Positions 8,934-16,636 of a DNA stretch of 64,000 nucleotides are shown piece after piece. How positions within the stretch are numbered: the stretch's first letter is position 1; each line of letters starts with the position of its first letter. Location of the stretch: assembly GCF_003692615.1 (NCBI RefSeq), contig NZ_CP023540.1, positions 682,001-746,000 on the forward strand. The letters run 5' to 3'. The stretch comes from Chryseobacterium sp. 6424 (GTDB lineage: Bacteria; Bacteroidota; Bacteroidia; Flavobacteriales; Weeksellaceae). The translations under genes and the position numbers were made by a program. The notes under the pieces are model-generated. The model worked only from the letters and a program-made list of their open reading frames with translations, ran no database searches and was not told the origin of the DNA.

Positions 8934-8972
8934 CATTACTTTATTACATACAATCATTTAAATTCAACAGCG

Positions 8973-9653
8973 ATGTTTAATCCTAAAATAACCAATTTTA
9001 TATACTCCTTCGGTGCTGCTATCGTAATTATCGGCGCACTTTTTAAACTCACACACTGGAGTCTCGGCCCGCTTTCGGGCAACGTGATGCTGGCTATCGG
9101 TCTTGTGACTGAAGCTTTCATCTTCGTTGTTTTCGCATTTGATACACCCAAAGAAGATAAAGGATATGCGTGGGAAAATGTATATCCGGAGCTTTTAGAC
9201 AAAGATGTCAACCCAACTCCACAGCCTTCTTCATTGGCTTTGAAATCTACAGAAGTTAGAGAATTGGAAATCTCACTTTCCGATAAACTTGATAAGATGC
9301 TTGAAGACGCTAAACTTGATGTAAGCCTCTTTGAAAGATTGAGAACAGGTATTGATAAATTTTCACACTCGGTTGATCAGATCAACCAAACGGTGGATGT
9401 TACAGGTTCTACCCAAAAATATAACGATCAGCTTACGCTGGCTGCTAGCCACCTTGAAAGCATGAATGCGCTGTACGCACTGCAGCTGGAGCATGGTAAA
9501 ATGCAGGCAGAATACAGCAAGAAATACGTGGAAGATATTCAGAAGTCAGCGGAACATTCCGAAAAATTCAATGAAGAGCTGGCAGGACTTACCCATAACC
9601 TAAACAACCTTAACAGAGTTTACGGCGGTATGCTCAGCGCTATGAAGTCATAG
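8973..9653 (+). CDS. gldL: T9SS motor inner-membrane protein GldL
   Basis: A 226-residue inner-membrane protein that, with GldM, uses the proton gradient to drive secretion and gliding. Two membrane helices are clear: ~10-29 (FIYSFGAAIVIIGALFKLTHW) and ~34-53 (LSGNVMLAIGLVTEAFIFVV). Charged residues known to matter in homologues are present: Lys25 and His28 in helix 1 and Glu47 in helix 2, each two positions earlier than the F. johnsoniae numbering I recall (K27, H30, E49). The remainder is a cytoplasmic coiled-coil-rich tail. Spaced 39 bases from gldK and 43 from gldM. Confidence 0.96.
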   Translation: MFNPKITNFIYSFGAAIVIIGALFKLTHWSLGPLSGNVMLAIGLVTEAFIFVVFAFDTPKEDKGYAWENVYPELLDKDVNPTPQPSSLALKSTEVRELEISLSDKLDKMLEDAKLDVSLFERLRTGIDKFSHSVDQINQTVDVTGSTQKYNDQLTLAASHLESMNALYALQLEHGKMQAEYSKKYVEDIQKSAEHSEKFNEELAGLTHNLNNLNRVYGGMLSAMKS

Positions 9654-9696
9654 TTTTCTAACCATTTTAATTATACATTAACAAAACTTACTGAAA

Positions 9697-11268
9697 ATGG
9701 CACAAGGAAAACAGACTCCTCGGCAGAAGATGATTAACCTGATGTATCTGGTTTTCATCGCGATGTTGGCGATGCAGATCGATCAGGAGATCATTCGTTC
9801 CTATAATGATACGAATCAGACCCTTACCGATACCCGAGGTCTTGTAGAAGAAAAAAACGATAAGATTTTTGAAAAAACGTTAGAAGCAAAGGCTGCTAAC
9901 ACACCAGAAACCTATACACAACCGCTGAATGATTACCGAGGCCTTAAGACAAGAGCCAATGATCTTGTAGCGTACATCGAAGGATTAAAGACTACACTGA
10001 AAAAAGATGCAGGCTTCGTAGAAGGTATTGATGTAGGCGATAATTTCGCTGCGTTGAACAATACGGAACCCTCGTCTAAAATGTTTTTTAACGGAAGCGA
10101 CGAGAACAGCCCTTCTAAAGCATCTAATGATTTGAAAACTAAAATTGATGCGCTGAAATCTTACATCATTCAGACATTTGGTCCTAATACAGATCTTAAA
10201 CATATTATAGACCGGGCAAATAAAACCCTTGTCACCGAATTTCCGAAAGGACAAACCATAAAAAACAAAAACTGGCTTCAGTATAAATTTTATGGCCAAC
10301 CACTTATTGCAGCACTTTCCAACTTAGAAGTCATTCAATCTGAAGCCAGAAATCTTCAGTCGGATGCACTAATGACCATGTTGCAGGAAAAAGTAGATGC
10401 CGATATCAAATTTGATGCTTATCAGGCGATCGTTTCAGCACCTACATCAGTGGTACTGGGCGAAAACGTTCAGGCAAAAGTAGCCATCGGAAACTATTCC
10501 AGCAATGTTCCGGGCTTGTCAATGCCGGGTCTTGCGATGAGCAACGGTCAGGGTATTGCTAACCTTTCAACAGGTTCGCTTGGCCCAAAACAATTTAGCG
10601 GAAATATCTCATTCACTGATGTTAACGGGAAGGTAATCTCTTTACCGTACAGCCATACTTACAATGTAGTGGCAGGTGCGAAGGAAGTAGCATTTGAAAG
10701 CGGCGCTTTATTATCAGCCGATAAGATGCAAGTATTGTATCGGGGATTGCCGAATCCAATCTCAGGCTCAATTCTGGGGGCGGACAATTCGCAAACCAGT
10801 TTATCAGCTTCCGGCGCTTCTGTTTCGAAAACAGGTGGTGGAACTTGGGTTGTAACACCTGGAGGTGGTGCCACGAGTACGCTGACGATTTCCGGGAAAG
10901 GCCCGAAAGGTGAAACCATATCAAAGGCATTCACATTCAGAATTAAAAATGTTCCGCCACCTGTTGGGCTTATTCAGGGTAAATCTGTGGTATCCATGCC
11001 GGCAAGCTCAATCCCGAACCAAAAAGTGAGCGCGGATATGCCAGATTTCGATTTCCCGGTGAGCTTTACTGTAAACAGCTTTATGTTTAAAGTCCCTGGA
11101 AGAGCGGCAATGCAGGTTTCCGGCAATTCATTGAGCTCGGTAGCTGCTTTGACGAAGAATCTGCGTTCAGGTGATATCGCGTATGTATTCAACATCAACG
11201 CAACTGCTACAGGTCTTGGCGGACAGACACTTAAACAGATTCCGCCAGTGGTAATAAACGTTCAGTAA
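9697..11268 (+). CDS. gldM: T9SS motor stalk protein GldM
   Basis: A 523-residue protein with a short cytoplasmic N terminus (MAQGKQTPRQK), one membrane helix (~12-30, MINLMYLVFIAMLAM) and four periplasmic domains that span the periplasm to touch the GldK/GldN ring. The N-terminal PRQKMINLMYLVFIAMLA segment is the family signature; Arg9 is the residue I recall as pairing with the GldL glutamate. The periplasmic part begins helical (~40-220) and becomes beta-rich and Gly/Ser-rich (VAIGNYSSNVPG, TSTLTISGKGPKG). Length matches the family. Confidence 0.97.
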   Translation: MAQGKQTPRQKMINLMYLVFIAMLAMQIDQEIIRSYNDTNQTLTDTRGLVEEKNDKIFEKTLEAKAANTPETYTQPLNDYRGLKTRANDLVAYIEGLKTTLKKDAGFVEGIDVGDNFAALNNTEPSSKMFFNGSDENSPSKASNDLKTKIDALKSYIIQTFGPNTDLKHIIDRANKTLVTEFPKGQTIKNKNWLQYKFYGQPLIAALSNLEVIQSEARNLQSDALMTMLQEKVDADIKFDAYQAIVSAPTSVVLGENVQAKVAIGNYSSNVPGLSMPGLAMSNGQGIANLSTGSLGPKQFSGNISFTDVNGKVISLPYSHTYNVVAGAKEVAFESGALLSADKMQVLYRGLPNPISGSILGADNSQTSLSASGASVSKTGGGTWVVTPGGGATSTLTISGKGPKGETISKAFTFRIKNVPPPVGLIQGKSVVSMPASSIPNQKVSADMPDFDFPVSFTVNSFMFKVPGRAAMQVSGNSLSSVAALTKNLRSGDIAYVFNINATATGLGGQTLKQIPPVVINVQ

Positions 11269-11309
11269 TTACGTTTATATTTATAAAGTTTTAGTCTTAA
11301 AATTTTCAA

Positions 11310-12365
11310 ATGAAAAAGGTTATATTATTATTTCTTTCGCTCAGTTTTCTTGCAGTAGAAGCACAGACAAAAAGAAATAGCACCAGTACTGCTAACAGCA
11401 ACCAAAGTTCAGACCCAGTGGCACCGGTGGTAAATATTCCGGCAGAAGGGCTGGGCACCATACAGGAGGATGTTCAACTGAACTCCATGTCGATCCTCAA
11501 CGCCAAATCGCCAGAGGCACTTCGCCAACTGCGAGAGACAGGTTTGCTGAAACAGGGAGATTCCACGGTTTCTACGCGCAGAACTCCATTAAAATACGGT
11601 TTTATTGAGGATAAAGATATCCTTAAAAGCATGGTGGTCTGGGAAATCATTGATATGAATGATAAAATTAACCAGCCTTTCTATCATAATGAAGACGGAA
11701 TAGTTTCTCAAAACAAATCGCTTTATCAACTATTGTTTGATGCGATAAATGATGGGAGAATTACTGAAGTATATGATGATGAACTCTTCCAGACCCGCTT
11801 AAGTCCGGATGCTATTGCTGCACGAATTAAAAATGAAGTCTTAAGTGATGCCGGGATCGACCGTTTGAATGAATCAGGCACCTTGACCGAAGAAGAGAAG
11901 CGCGAGTTTACCAATGTTTACGAAACCAAAACAGAAAACGTAAAGGTCTTGAAAATCAAAGGCATGTGGTATATCGACCGACGCGACAGCCAGATGAAAT
12001 ACCGTTTGCTGGGTATCGCCGCTATGGGACAGGATCCTTCTACCATGGGACAGTACGGCCCTGACGGACAGCCTATTGCATCGAATGATGAGCTTATCGA
12101 TCTGTTTTGGGTATATTATCCTGATGCCAGAGAAGTATTGGCGAACGCAGTGGTTTTCAACAATAAAAACTTGTCTTCAGACATTACTTTTGATGACATC
12201 CTCAACGCGAGAAGATTTTCATCCATCATTTATAAATCGGATAATGGTTTAGGCAATGGTGTAATTAAAGATTATATCCCCCGTGACGCGGATGCCCAGT
12301 TAGAAGAAAGTGAGCGCATCAAAGCACAGATTCTTCAAATGGAGAATGATATGTGGAATTATTAA
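11310..12365 (+). CDS. gldN: T9SS ring protein GldN
   Basis: A 351-residue exported protein (signal peptide MKKVILLFLSLSFLAVEAQT) that pairs with GldK in the periplasmic ring of the type IX secretion system. GldN hallmarks are visible: KSMVVWEIIDMNDKINQPFYH (~110-130), the KIKGMWYIDRRDSQMKYRLLGIA segment (~210-235) and LIDLFWVYYPDAREVLA (~260). The Asn/Ser-rich region after the signal peptide is low complexity. It is the last gene of gldKLMN and is followed 25 bases later by a terminator. Confidence 0.96.
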   Translation: MKKVILLFLSLSFLAVEAQTKRNSTSTANSNQSSDPVAPVVNIPAEGLGTIQEDVQLNSMSILNAKSPEALRQLRETGLLKQGDSTVSTRRTPLKYGFIEDKDILKSMVVWEIIDMNDKINQPFYHNEDGIVSQNKSLYQLLFDAINDGRITEVYDDELFQTRLSPDAIAARIKNEVLSDAGIDRLNESGTLTEEEKREFTNVYETKTENVKVLKIKGMWYIDRRDSQMKYRLLGIAAMGQDPSTMGQYGPDGQPIASNDELIDLFWVYYPDAREVLANAVVFNNKNLSSDITFDDILNARRFSSIIYKSDNGLGNGVIKDYIPRDADAQLEESERIKAQILQMENDMWNY

Positions 12366-12390
12366 GCACATGATGCCGATAGATACAGAA

Positions 12391-12419
12391 ATCCTGAGTA
12401 CTTTTGCTCAGGATTTTTT
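12391..12419 (+). terminator. Terminator of gldKLMN
   Basis: An 8-base-pair perfect stem (ATCCTGAG / CTCAGGAT) with an 8-base loop, followed by a T run. The loop TACTTTTG is also an exact -7 box match for the next gene. Confidence 0.75.
12399..12406 (+). promoter_or_regulatory. Candidate -7 box inside the terminator loop
   Basis: TACTTTTG lies 15 bases before the ATG at 12422 and forms exactly the loop of the gldN terminator. No TTG at the normal distance is seen, so promoter activity is uncertain. Confidence 0.35.
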
Positions 12420-12421
12420 GT

Positions 12422-13459
12422 ATGAAAGAAGTAGATTATCTTATTATTGGCGGCGGTTATGCGGGCACATTTTTAGCGCATCATTTATTGATGAAGCAAA
12501 TCCCGTTTATATTAATAACAGATCAGCATGAAAGTGCTTCCCGCGTATCTGCGGGAATGGTGAATCCGGCCGTATTAAAGAAATTCACCACATTTTGGCT
12601 GGCACAGGAACAGATAGAACTGCTGCATGAGGTTTGTACTGAAATTGAATCTTACACCGGTAAAAATCACCTGATAAAAGAAACTGTCCACCGCATTTTC
12701 CATGATGAGAACGAACAGAGATTATGGCTGAAAAAATCAGAAAGAGAAGATCTCGCTCCGTTCCTGAATCCTGTTTTCAGAACTTTCTCTACCATTCGTA
12801 ATCCACATCAGACCGGGGAAGTCCTGCAATCCTGCCGGATCGATGTTTCTTCATTTTTTGAAGAGGTACATGGTTATTTTAAATCAAAAGGCTACTTGCA
12901 GCACGCGCATTTTAATTATACGGAGATTGATCTAAAACAAAAGACATATCGTGACATCAAATTTAAAAAGATAATATTCTGCGAAGGAATGAAGGTGCGG
13001 CAGAATCCATATTTCTCGTGGCTGCCGGTTCACCCAAACAAAGGCCATCACCTTACCGTAAAACTTTCTTCGCCATTAGCCTTCAAGGCAACCTTAAAGA
13101 AAAAACACTTTCTTTTTCCTCTAAATAAAGAGCAATATTATTACGGCGGAACGTACGACAGAGACCAAACCGATGACGGATTTGATCAAAATGCCATCGC
13201 ACAGTTACAGGCAGGATTGTCTGAGTTTTATCCGCATCCCTTTGAAACAGCAAGTGTTCATTACGGTTTTCGTCCTACGGTGAAGGATCGCCGGCCCGTC
13301 ATAGGCGCACATCCTGAACATGATTTTATGTATGTATTCAACGGTTTAGGCGCGCGCGGGGTGCTCAATGGCTGTTATTTTGCGCGGGAACTTCGAGATC
13401 ATCTGCAATTCGCGAAACCGCTGCCGCAGGAAGTGCGATTAGACAGATTTGAGGAATAA
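12422..13459 (+). CDS. FAD-dependent oxidoreductase (DAO family)
   Basis: A 345-residue protein with an N-terminal FAD-binding Rossmann motif (DYLIIGGGYAGTFLAHHLL, ~5-23) and a D-amino-acid-oxidase-type C-terminal region: GFRPTVKDRRPVIGAHPEH and FNGLGARGVLNGCYFARELRDHL near the end bind the flavin. DAO-family enzymes oxidise amines or deaminate amino acids; substrate cannot be told from sequence. Start chosen at ATG 12422, just before the Rossmann strand; an upstream TTG at 12404 would lie in the terminator. Probably monocistronic. Confidence 0.85.
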   Translation: MKEVDYLIIGGGYAGTFLAHHLLMKQIPFILITDQHESASRVSAGMVNPAVLKKFTTFWLAQEQIELLHEVCTEIESYTGKNHLIKETVHRIFHDENEQRLWLKKSEREDLAPFLNPVFRTFSTIRNPHQTGEVLQSCRIDVSSFFEEVHGYFKSKGYLQHAHFNYTEIDLKQKTYRDIKFKKIIFCEGMKVRQNPYFSWLPVHPNKGHHLTVKLSSPLAFKATLKKKHFLFPLNKEQYYYGGTYDRDQTDDGFDQNAIAQLQAGLSEFYPHPFETASVHYGFRPTVKDRRPVIGAHPEHDFMYVFNGLGARGVLNGCYFARELRDHLQFAKPLPQEVRLDRFEE

Positions 13460-13487
13460 AAAAAGCCCTTGAATATTCAAAGGCTTT
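13459..13487 (-). terminator. Terminator of tRNA-Ser
   Basis: An inverted repeat (AAAGCC-CTTGAA / TTCAA-AGGCTTT) followed on the minus strand by a run of seven T. It lies just beyond the tRNA-Ser 3' end and just after the FAD oxidoreductase stop, so it may also slow the opposite transcript. Confidence 0.7.
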
Positions 13488-13492
13488 GTCAG

Positions 13493-13579
13493 CAGAGAGG
13501 AAGGGATTCGAACCCTCGATACAGTTACCCGTATACTACCTTTCCAGGGTAGCTCCTTCAACCACTCGGACACCTCTCT
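13493..13579 (-). tRNA. tRNA-Ser (GGA)
   Basis: An 87-base class II tRNA: acceptor AGAGAGG pairs with CCTCTCT, D-arm TGTCCGAGTGGTTGAAGGA, anticodon stem CTACC/GGTAG around loop CTGGAAA (anticodon GGA), long variable arm, T-arm GGGTTCGAATCCC, discriminator G. Confidence 0.97.
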
Positions 13580-13645
13580 AATTGAAGACTGCAAAAATAA
13601 GATATTTATACCAAACTTGAAAGCAGAAGCCAGAAAATATTTCAT

Positions 13646-14665
13646 TTAAGAAACAGTTACTTCACCGCAGAGGTTCCTTGCAAAATTATCAGCAAAAGAT
13701 CCGGTGTAGTTCGGGTTTTCCAGTACATGCATAGCTTTGGTAATGGCGCTTTCAGCAGTCATATCATAACCGCTGATGGCTCCTATTTTCGAGAAGATAT
13801 TAGAGTTGGTATATTTCCCGAAACTGATGCCACCTGAAACGCATTGCGAGACCACTACGATTTCGGTACCCCTGTCGCGCAGCATCTGCAATGTTTGCTG
13901 AGTTTTTGGCGTGTTGAAAATAGTCCCAGACCCGAAAACCTGCAATATCAGGACTTTCATCTTAGGGATCTCAGCGAAATGCTCTAAGTGCATTCCAGGG
14001 AAGATCCGCCAGAAAAGCACTTCTTGCGAAATATGGTCGTCCATATAAAAGTCGGCGTCAGATCTTGTGCGCCACAGAAAATCTTTTTCGATGTTCAGAT
14101 GCACACCAGACTGCCCAAGTATCGGGTAATTAGGACTTTGATACGCATCGAAATATTCCGCGGAATACTTCAGCGTGCGGTTCCCGCGCAATAGCTTATA
14201 TTCAAAATAGATCGTGACTTCCTGAATTACCGCCTCATCATTCTCATAAAGACTCGCGTAGTACAGGCTGGTCAGCAGATTTTCCTTCGCATCCGTACGC
14301 AGGTCACCAATTGGTAACTGCGAGCCTGTAAGGATCACCGGTTTCCGCAGATTTTTTAGCATAAAACTAAGGGCAGATGCGGTGTAAGACATCGTGTCGG
14401 TACCATGCAAAATCAAGAAGCCATCATATGAATCATAATTTTTAGCAATGTATTTAGCGATTTTCTTCCATTCTTTAGGTCCCATATCAGAAGAATCCAA
14501 GGGTTTTTTGAACGGCTGCACCGAAATTTCACACTCTATGAGGTTCATTTCAGGCATTTTCTCAAAAATATTGCTAAAATCAAAGGCGCGCAGGCTCCCG
14601 GTATCGTAATCTTTTTCCATACCAATGGTTCCGCCGGTATAGATGAGGAGTACTTTTCTTTTCAT
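13646..14665 (-). CDS. ansA: Type I L-asparaginase
   Basis: A 339-residue enzyme hydrolysing asparagine to aspartate and ammonia. Both catalytic threonine motifs are present: YTGGTIGM at the N terminus (Thr13) and LHGTDTMSYTASAL near residue 90 with the Thr-Asp pair; TGSQLPIGDLRTDAKEN follows as in AnsA. There is no signal peptide, fitting the cytoplasmic low-affinity type I enzyme. A strong promoter (TTG-19-TATTTTTG) ends only 5 bases before the ATG, so the mRNA may be almost leaderless. Confidence 0.95.
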   Translation of the reverse strand: MKRKVLLIYTGGTIGMEKDYDTGSLRAFDFSNIFEKMPEMNLIECEISVQPFKKPLDSSDMGPKEWKKIAKYIAKNYDSYDGFLILHGTDTMSYTASALSFMLKNLRKPVILTGSQLPIGDLRTDAKENLLTSLYYASLYENDEAVIQEVTIYFEYKLLRGNRTLKYSAEYFDAYQSPNYPILGQSGVHLNIEKDFLWRTRSDADFYMDDHISQEVLFWRIFPGMHLEHFAEIPKMKVLILQVFGSGTIFNTPKTQQTLQMLRDRGTEIVVVSQCVSGGISFGKYTNSNIFSKIGAISGYDMTAESAITKAMHVLENPNYTGSFADNFARNLCGEVTVS

Positions 14666-14670
14666 AAATT

Positions 14671-14700
14671 CAAAAATACGTTATTTAATGATATGGCCAA
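14671..14700 (-). promoter_or_regulatory. Promoter of ansA
   Basis: On the minus strand, TTG (14698-14700), a 19-base spacer and TATTTTTG (14671-14678). The box ends 5 bases before the start codon, so transcription would begin at or very near the ATG. Confidence 0.6.
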
Positions 14701-14734
14701 TGCTTTGGGCGCCTGTTTCCGTCTTCCACTCCCG

Positions 14735-14764
14735 CTTTTTTGCTGCGCTGCGCTGCGCAAAAAG
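14735..14764. repeat. GC-rich hairpin with tandem TGCGC
   Basis: Three tandem TGCGC units (14744-14758) lie between TTTTTGC and GCAAAAA arms that can pair. It sits in the ansA-trmH intergenic region with a much higher GC content than flanking spacers. A structured intergenic element or terminator-like hairpin; role unknown. Confidence 0.45.
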
Positions 14765-14844
14765 AGCTCCGTTCAAGCCGGGGCGCAGGGTAGAAACAGG
14801 CAATGTAGTTACGATGTAAAATCTGGGCGACAAACACTCTTTTT

Positions 14845-14865
14845 GGCGCTCGCTTCGCTCGCGCC
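14845..14865. repeat. GC-rich intergenic repeat, copy 1
   Basis: A 21-base sequence beginning GGCGCTCGC and ending GCTCGCGCC, preceded by a T run; the ends pair as an imperfect hairpin. An identical copy, also preceded by ACTCTTT, is at 46504-46524. Resembles a short REP-like palindrome. Confidence 0.6.
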
Positions 14866-14911
14866 ACCAACACATTATACCCACCTCACACCTATTCTCC
14901 ACGAAAATCCT

Positions 14912-14919
14912 TATTTTTG
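14912..14919 (+). promoter_or_regulatory. Candidate -7 box of trmH
   Basis: TATTTTTG ends 4 bases before the ATG at 14924; if used, the transcript would be leaderless. No TTG element at the expected distance. Confidence 0.3.
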
Positions 14920-14923
14920 ACTT

Positions 14924-15598
14924 ATGAATCACCAGCAGACCTTCCAATATCTCAAGCAGTTTTTGACTGATGAACGTTTGGCCAAGATAGAACATTTCGC
15001 CACCGAAAGTTCAGATTTTGTAGTACCGGTGATGGAAGACATCTATCAGTTCCGGAATGCCGCGGCTATTGTACGGTCGGCGGAAGCGTGTGGTTTCCAT
15101 AAAATAATTGCGATGGAAAGTGCCCACGTCTTCAACCCGAATCTTAAAGTCACAAAAGGAGCCGAATCTTGGGTAGAAGTTCAGAAAAAACCACATACAC
15201 TGGATTCACTGAAGGAAATGAAAGGTTCAGGCTATAAGATATTGGCTGTTTCGCCCGAGAAAAATGCCACCATGTTGCCCGATTACGACATTACAGAACC
15301 TGTGGCATTGGTTTTTGGGACAGAAAAAGAAGGCGTAACCGATGAGATCCTGCATTTCGCTGATGAAACACTTGCCATCCCGATGTACGGGTTTACAAAA
15401 AGTTTTAACGTATCGGTAGCGGCGGCGATATGTTTTTATGAACTGAAGCAGAAGCTGATCAATTCAGGTGTCGATTATAAACTTTCCGAAGAAAAACTTT
15501 GGGCGCTGAAAGTTCGTTGGGCCCAGAACTCGATTCCGAGTGGTGATAGAATAGTAGCTAAATATATAGCAGACCATCAAAATAACACGTATGAATGA
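14924..15598 (+). CDS. trmH: SpoU-type RNA 2'-O-methyltransferase (TrmH-like)
   Basis: A 224-residue SPOUT enzyme, probably methylating the ribose of tRNA G18. The three SpoU motifs are in order: FRNAAAIVRSAEACGF (~42-57), ALVFGTEKEGVTDEIL (~127-142) and YGFTKSFNVSVAAAICFYEL (~150-170), forming the trefoil knot that binds S-adenosylmethionine. The C-terminal helix (LKVRWAQNSIPSGDRIVAKYI) is seen in TrmH proteins. The last codons overlap the next gene by 8 bases, implying coupled translation. Confidence 0.88.
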   Translation: MNHQQTFQYLKQFLTDERLAKIEHFATESSDFVVPVMEDIYQFRNAAAIVRSAEACGFHKIIAMESAHVFNPNLKVTKGAESWVEVQKKPHTLDSLKEMKGSGYKILAVSPEKNATMLPDYDITEPVALVFGTEKEGVTDEILHFADETLAIPMYGFTKSFNVSVAAAICFYELKQKLINSGVDYKLSEEKLWALKVRWAQNSIPSGDRIVAKYIADHQNNTYE

Positions 15599-15947
15599 TT
15601 TTGTTTACCATCCTCTTCTGAACCTTCCCCTGATCGTAGGTGCAATTTTCTTTTTAGCCGGGCTGGTCCAACTGAAATTTCCACCAAAGGAAATAAATTT
15701 TCTCTACGGTTACCGCACAGCGCAATTCATGGCGAACCAGGAAAAATGGGATTTTGCGCAGAAATATGCGGCGAAGCAAATGATGATTGGCGGACTGTTC
15801 TTATTACTGCTCGCGCTGTTTCTAATAATGATAGATCTCAGATCGTACGTGAATTTTGTCTCGGGTTTAGGACTTGTATTTTTGGGAATGTTGCTGTTTT
15901 ACTTTCGTGTTGAAAAAGCCATTAAGCGCAAATTTGGCAATTTTTAA
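15591..15947 (+). CDS. SdpI/YhfL-family membrane protein
   Basis: A 118-residue protein with three predicted membrane helices (~12-28, ~63-80, ~88-106). The loop after helix 1 carries the SdpI family signature NFLYGYRTAQFMANQEKWDFAQKYA. SdpI in Bacillus gives immunity to the SdpC toxin, but most members outside that system have no known role. It overlaps trmH by 8 bases and meets rsmE tail-to-tail with a 4-base overlap. Confidence 0.75.
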   Translation: MNDFVYHPLLNLPLIVGAIFFLAGLVQLKFPPKEINFLYGYRTAQFMANQEKWDFAQKYAAKQMMIGGLFLLLLALFLIMIDLRSYVNFVSGLGLVFLGMLLFYFRVEKAIKRKFGNF

Positions 15948-16636
15948 ATCATTTTAAAATAATTCCATGCAGCGACAAAAACTCCTGCGGTTTCCGTACG
16001 CAAACGCTGCTTCCCGAGTGAAACGGCTTTGATGCCTTTTTCCGCCAAAACATTGATTTCCTTTTCAGAAAAATCCCCTTCCGGTCCTATTAGAAACGTG
16101 ATGTTTTTCTCAAAGTTGATTGATTTTAGGTCAGTCCTTTGCAGATTTTCGTTGCAGTGGGCTACGAAAGTAGTTTCTGCATCTAACGTTTTAATGAAAT
16201 CAGAAAATTTAGTGATTTCATTAATTTTTGGGAAATGAACGCGCAGACTTTGTTTTGAAGCCGAAACCGCTTGTTTCCGCAGTTTTTCAATGTTGATGTT
16301 TTTACGTTCGGTTTTTTCTGTAAGGATGATGCTGATTTCTGATACCGCCATTTCAACAGCTTTTTCAAGAAAAAACGCTATACGGTCGATGTTTTTGGTC
16401 GGCGCGATAGCGATATGAAGTTTTTGTGAAAATCCTGGTAAGTTCTCCTTTGTTTCAAGGATGTCCAGGGAAACTTTTTTGCCTTCAAAACGCAGTGTTC
16501 CTTTTGCCAGGTTTCCCTTGCCGTCGGTAATATGTATTTCTTCGCCCTCTTTCATGCGCAGCACTTTTACGATGTGGGTTTGCTCATCTTCATGCAGGGC
16601 GACTTCCGGGAAGATTTCTCCAAAGAACAATTTCAT
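15944..16636 (-). CDS. rsmE: 16S rRNA m3U1498 methyltransferase
   Basis: A 230-residue SPOUT methyltransferase for U1498 of 16S rRNA. An N-terminal PUA-like part (HIVKVLRMKEGEEIHITDGKG) is followed by the catalytic knot with LHIAIAPTKNIDRIAFFLEKA (~70-90), the SAM-binding LIGPEGDFSEKEI (~190) and the C-terminal SLGKQRLRTETA. Start ATG overlaps the tsaD stop (ATGA), so the two are translationally coupled. Confidence 0.93.
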   Translation of the reverse strand: MKLFFGEIFPEVALHEDEQTHIVKVLRMKEGEEIHITDGKGNLAKGTLRFEGKKVSLDILETKENLPGFSQKLHIAIAPTKNIDRIAFFLEKAVEMAVSEISIILTEKTERKNINIEKLRKQAVSASKQSLRVHFPKINEITKFSDFIKTLDAETTFVAHCNENLQRTDLKSINFEKNITFLIGPEGDFSEKEINVLAEKGIKAVSLGKQRLRTETAGVFVAAWNYFKMI

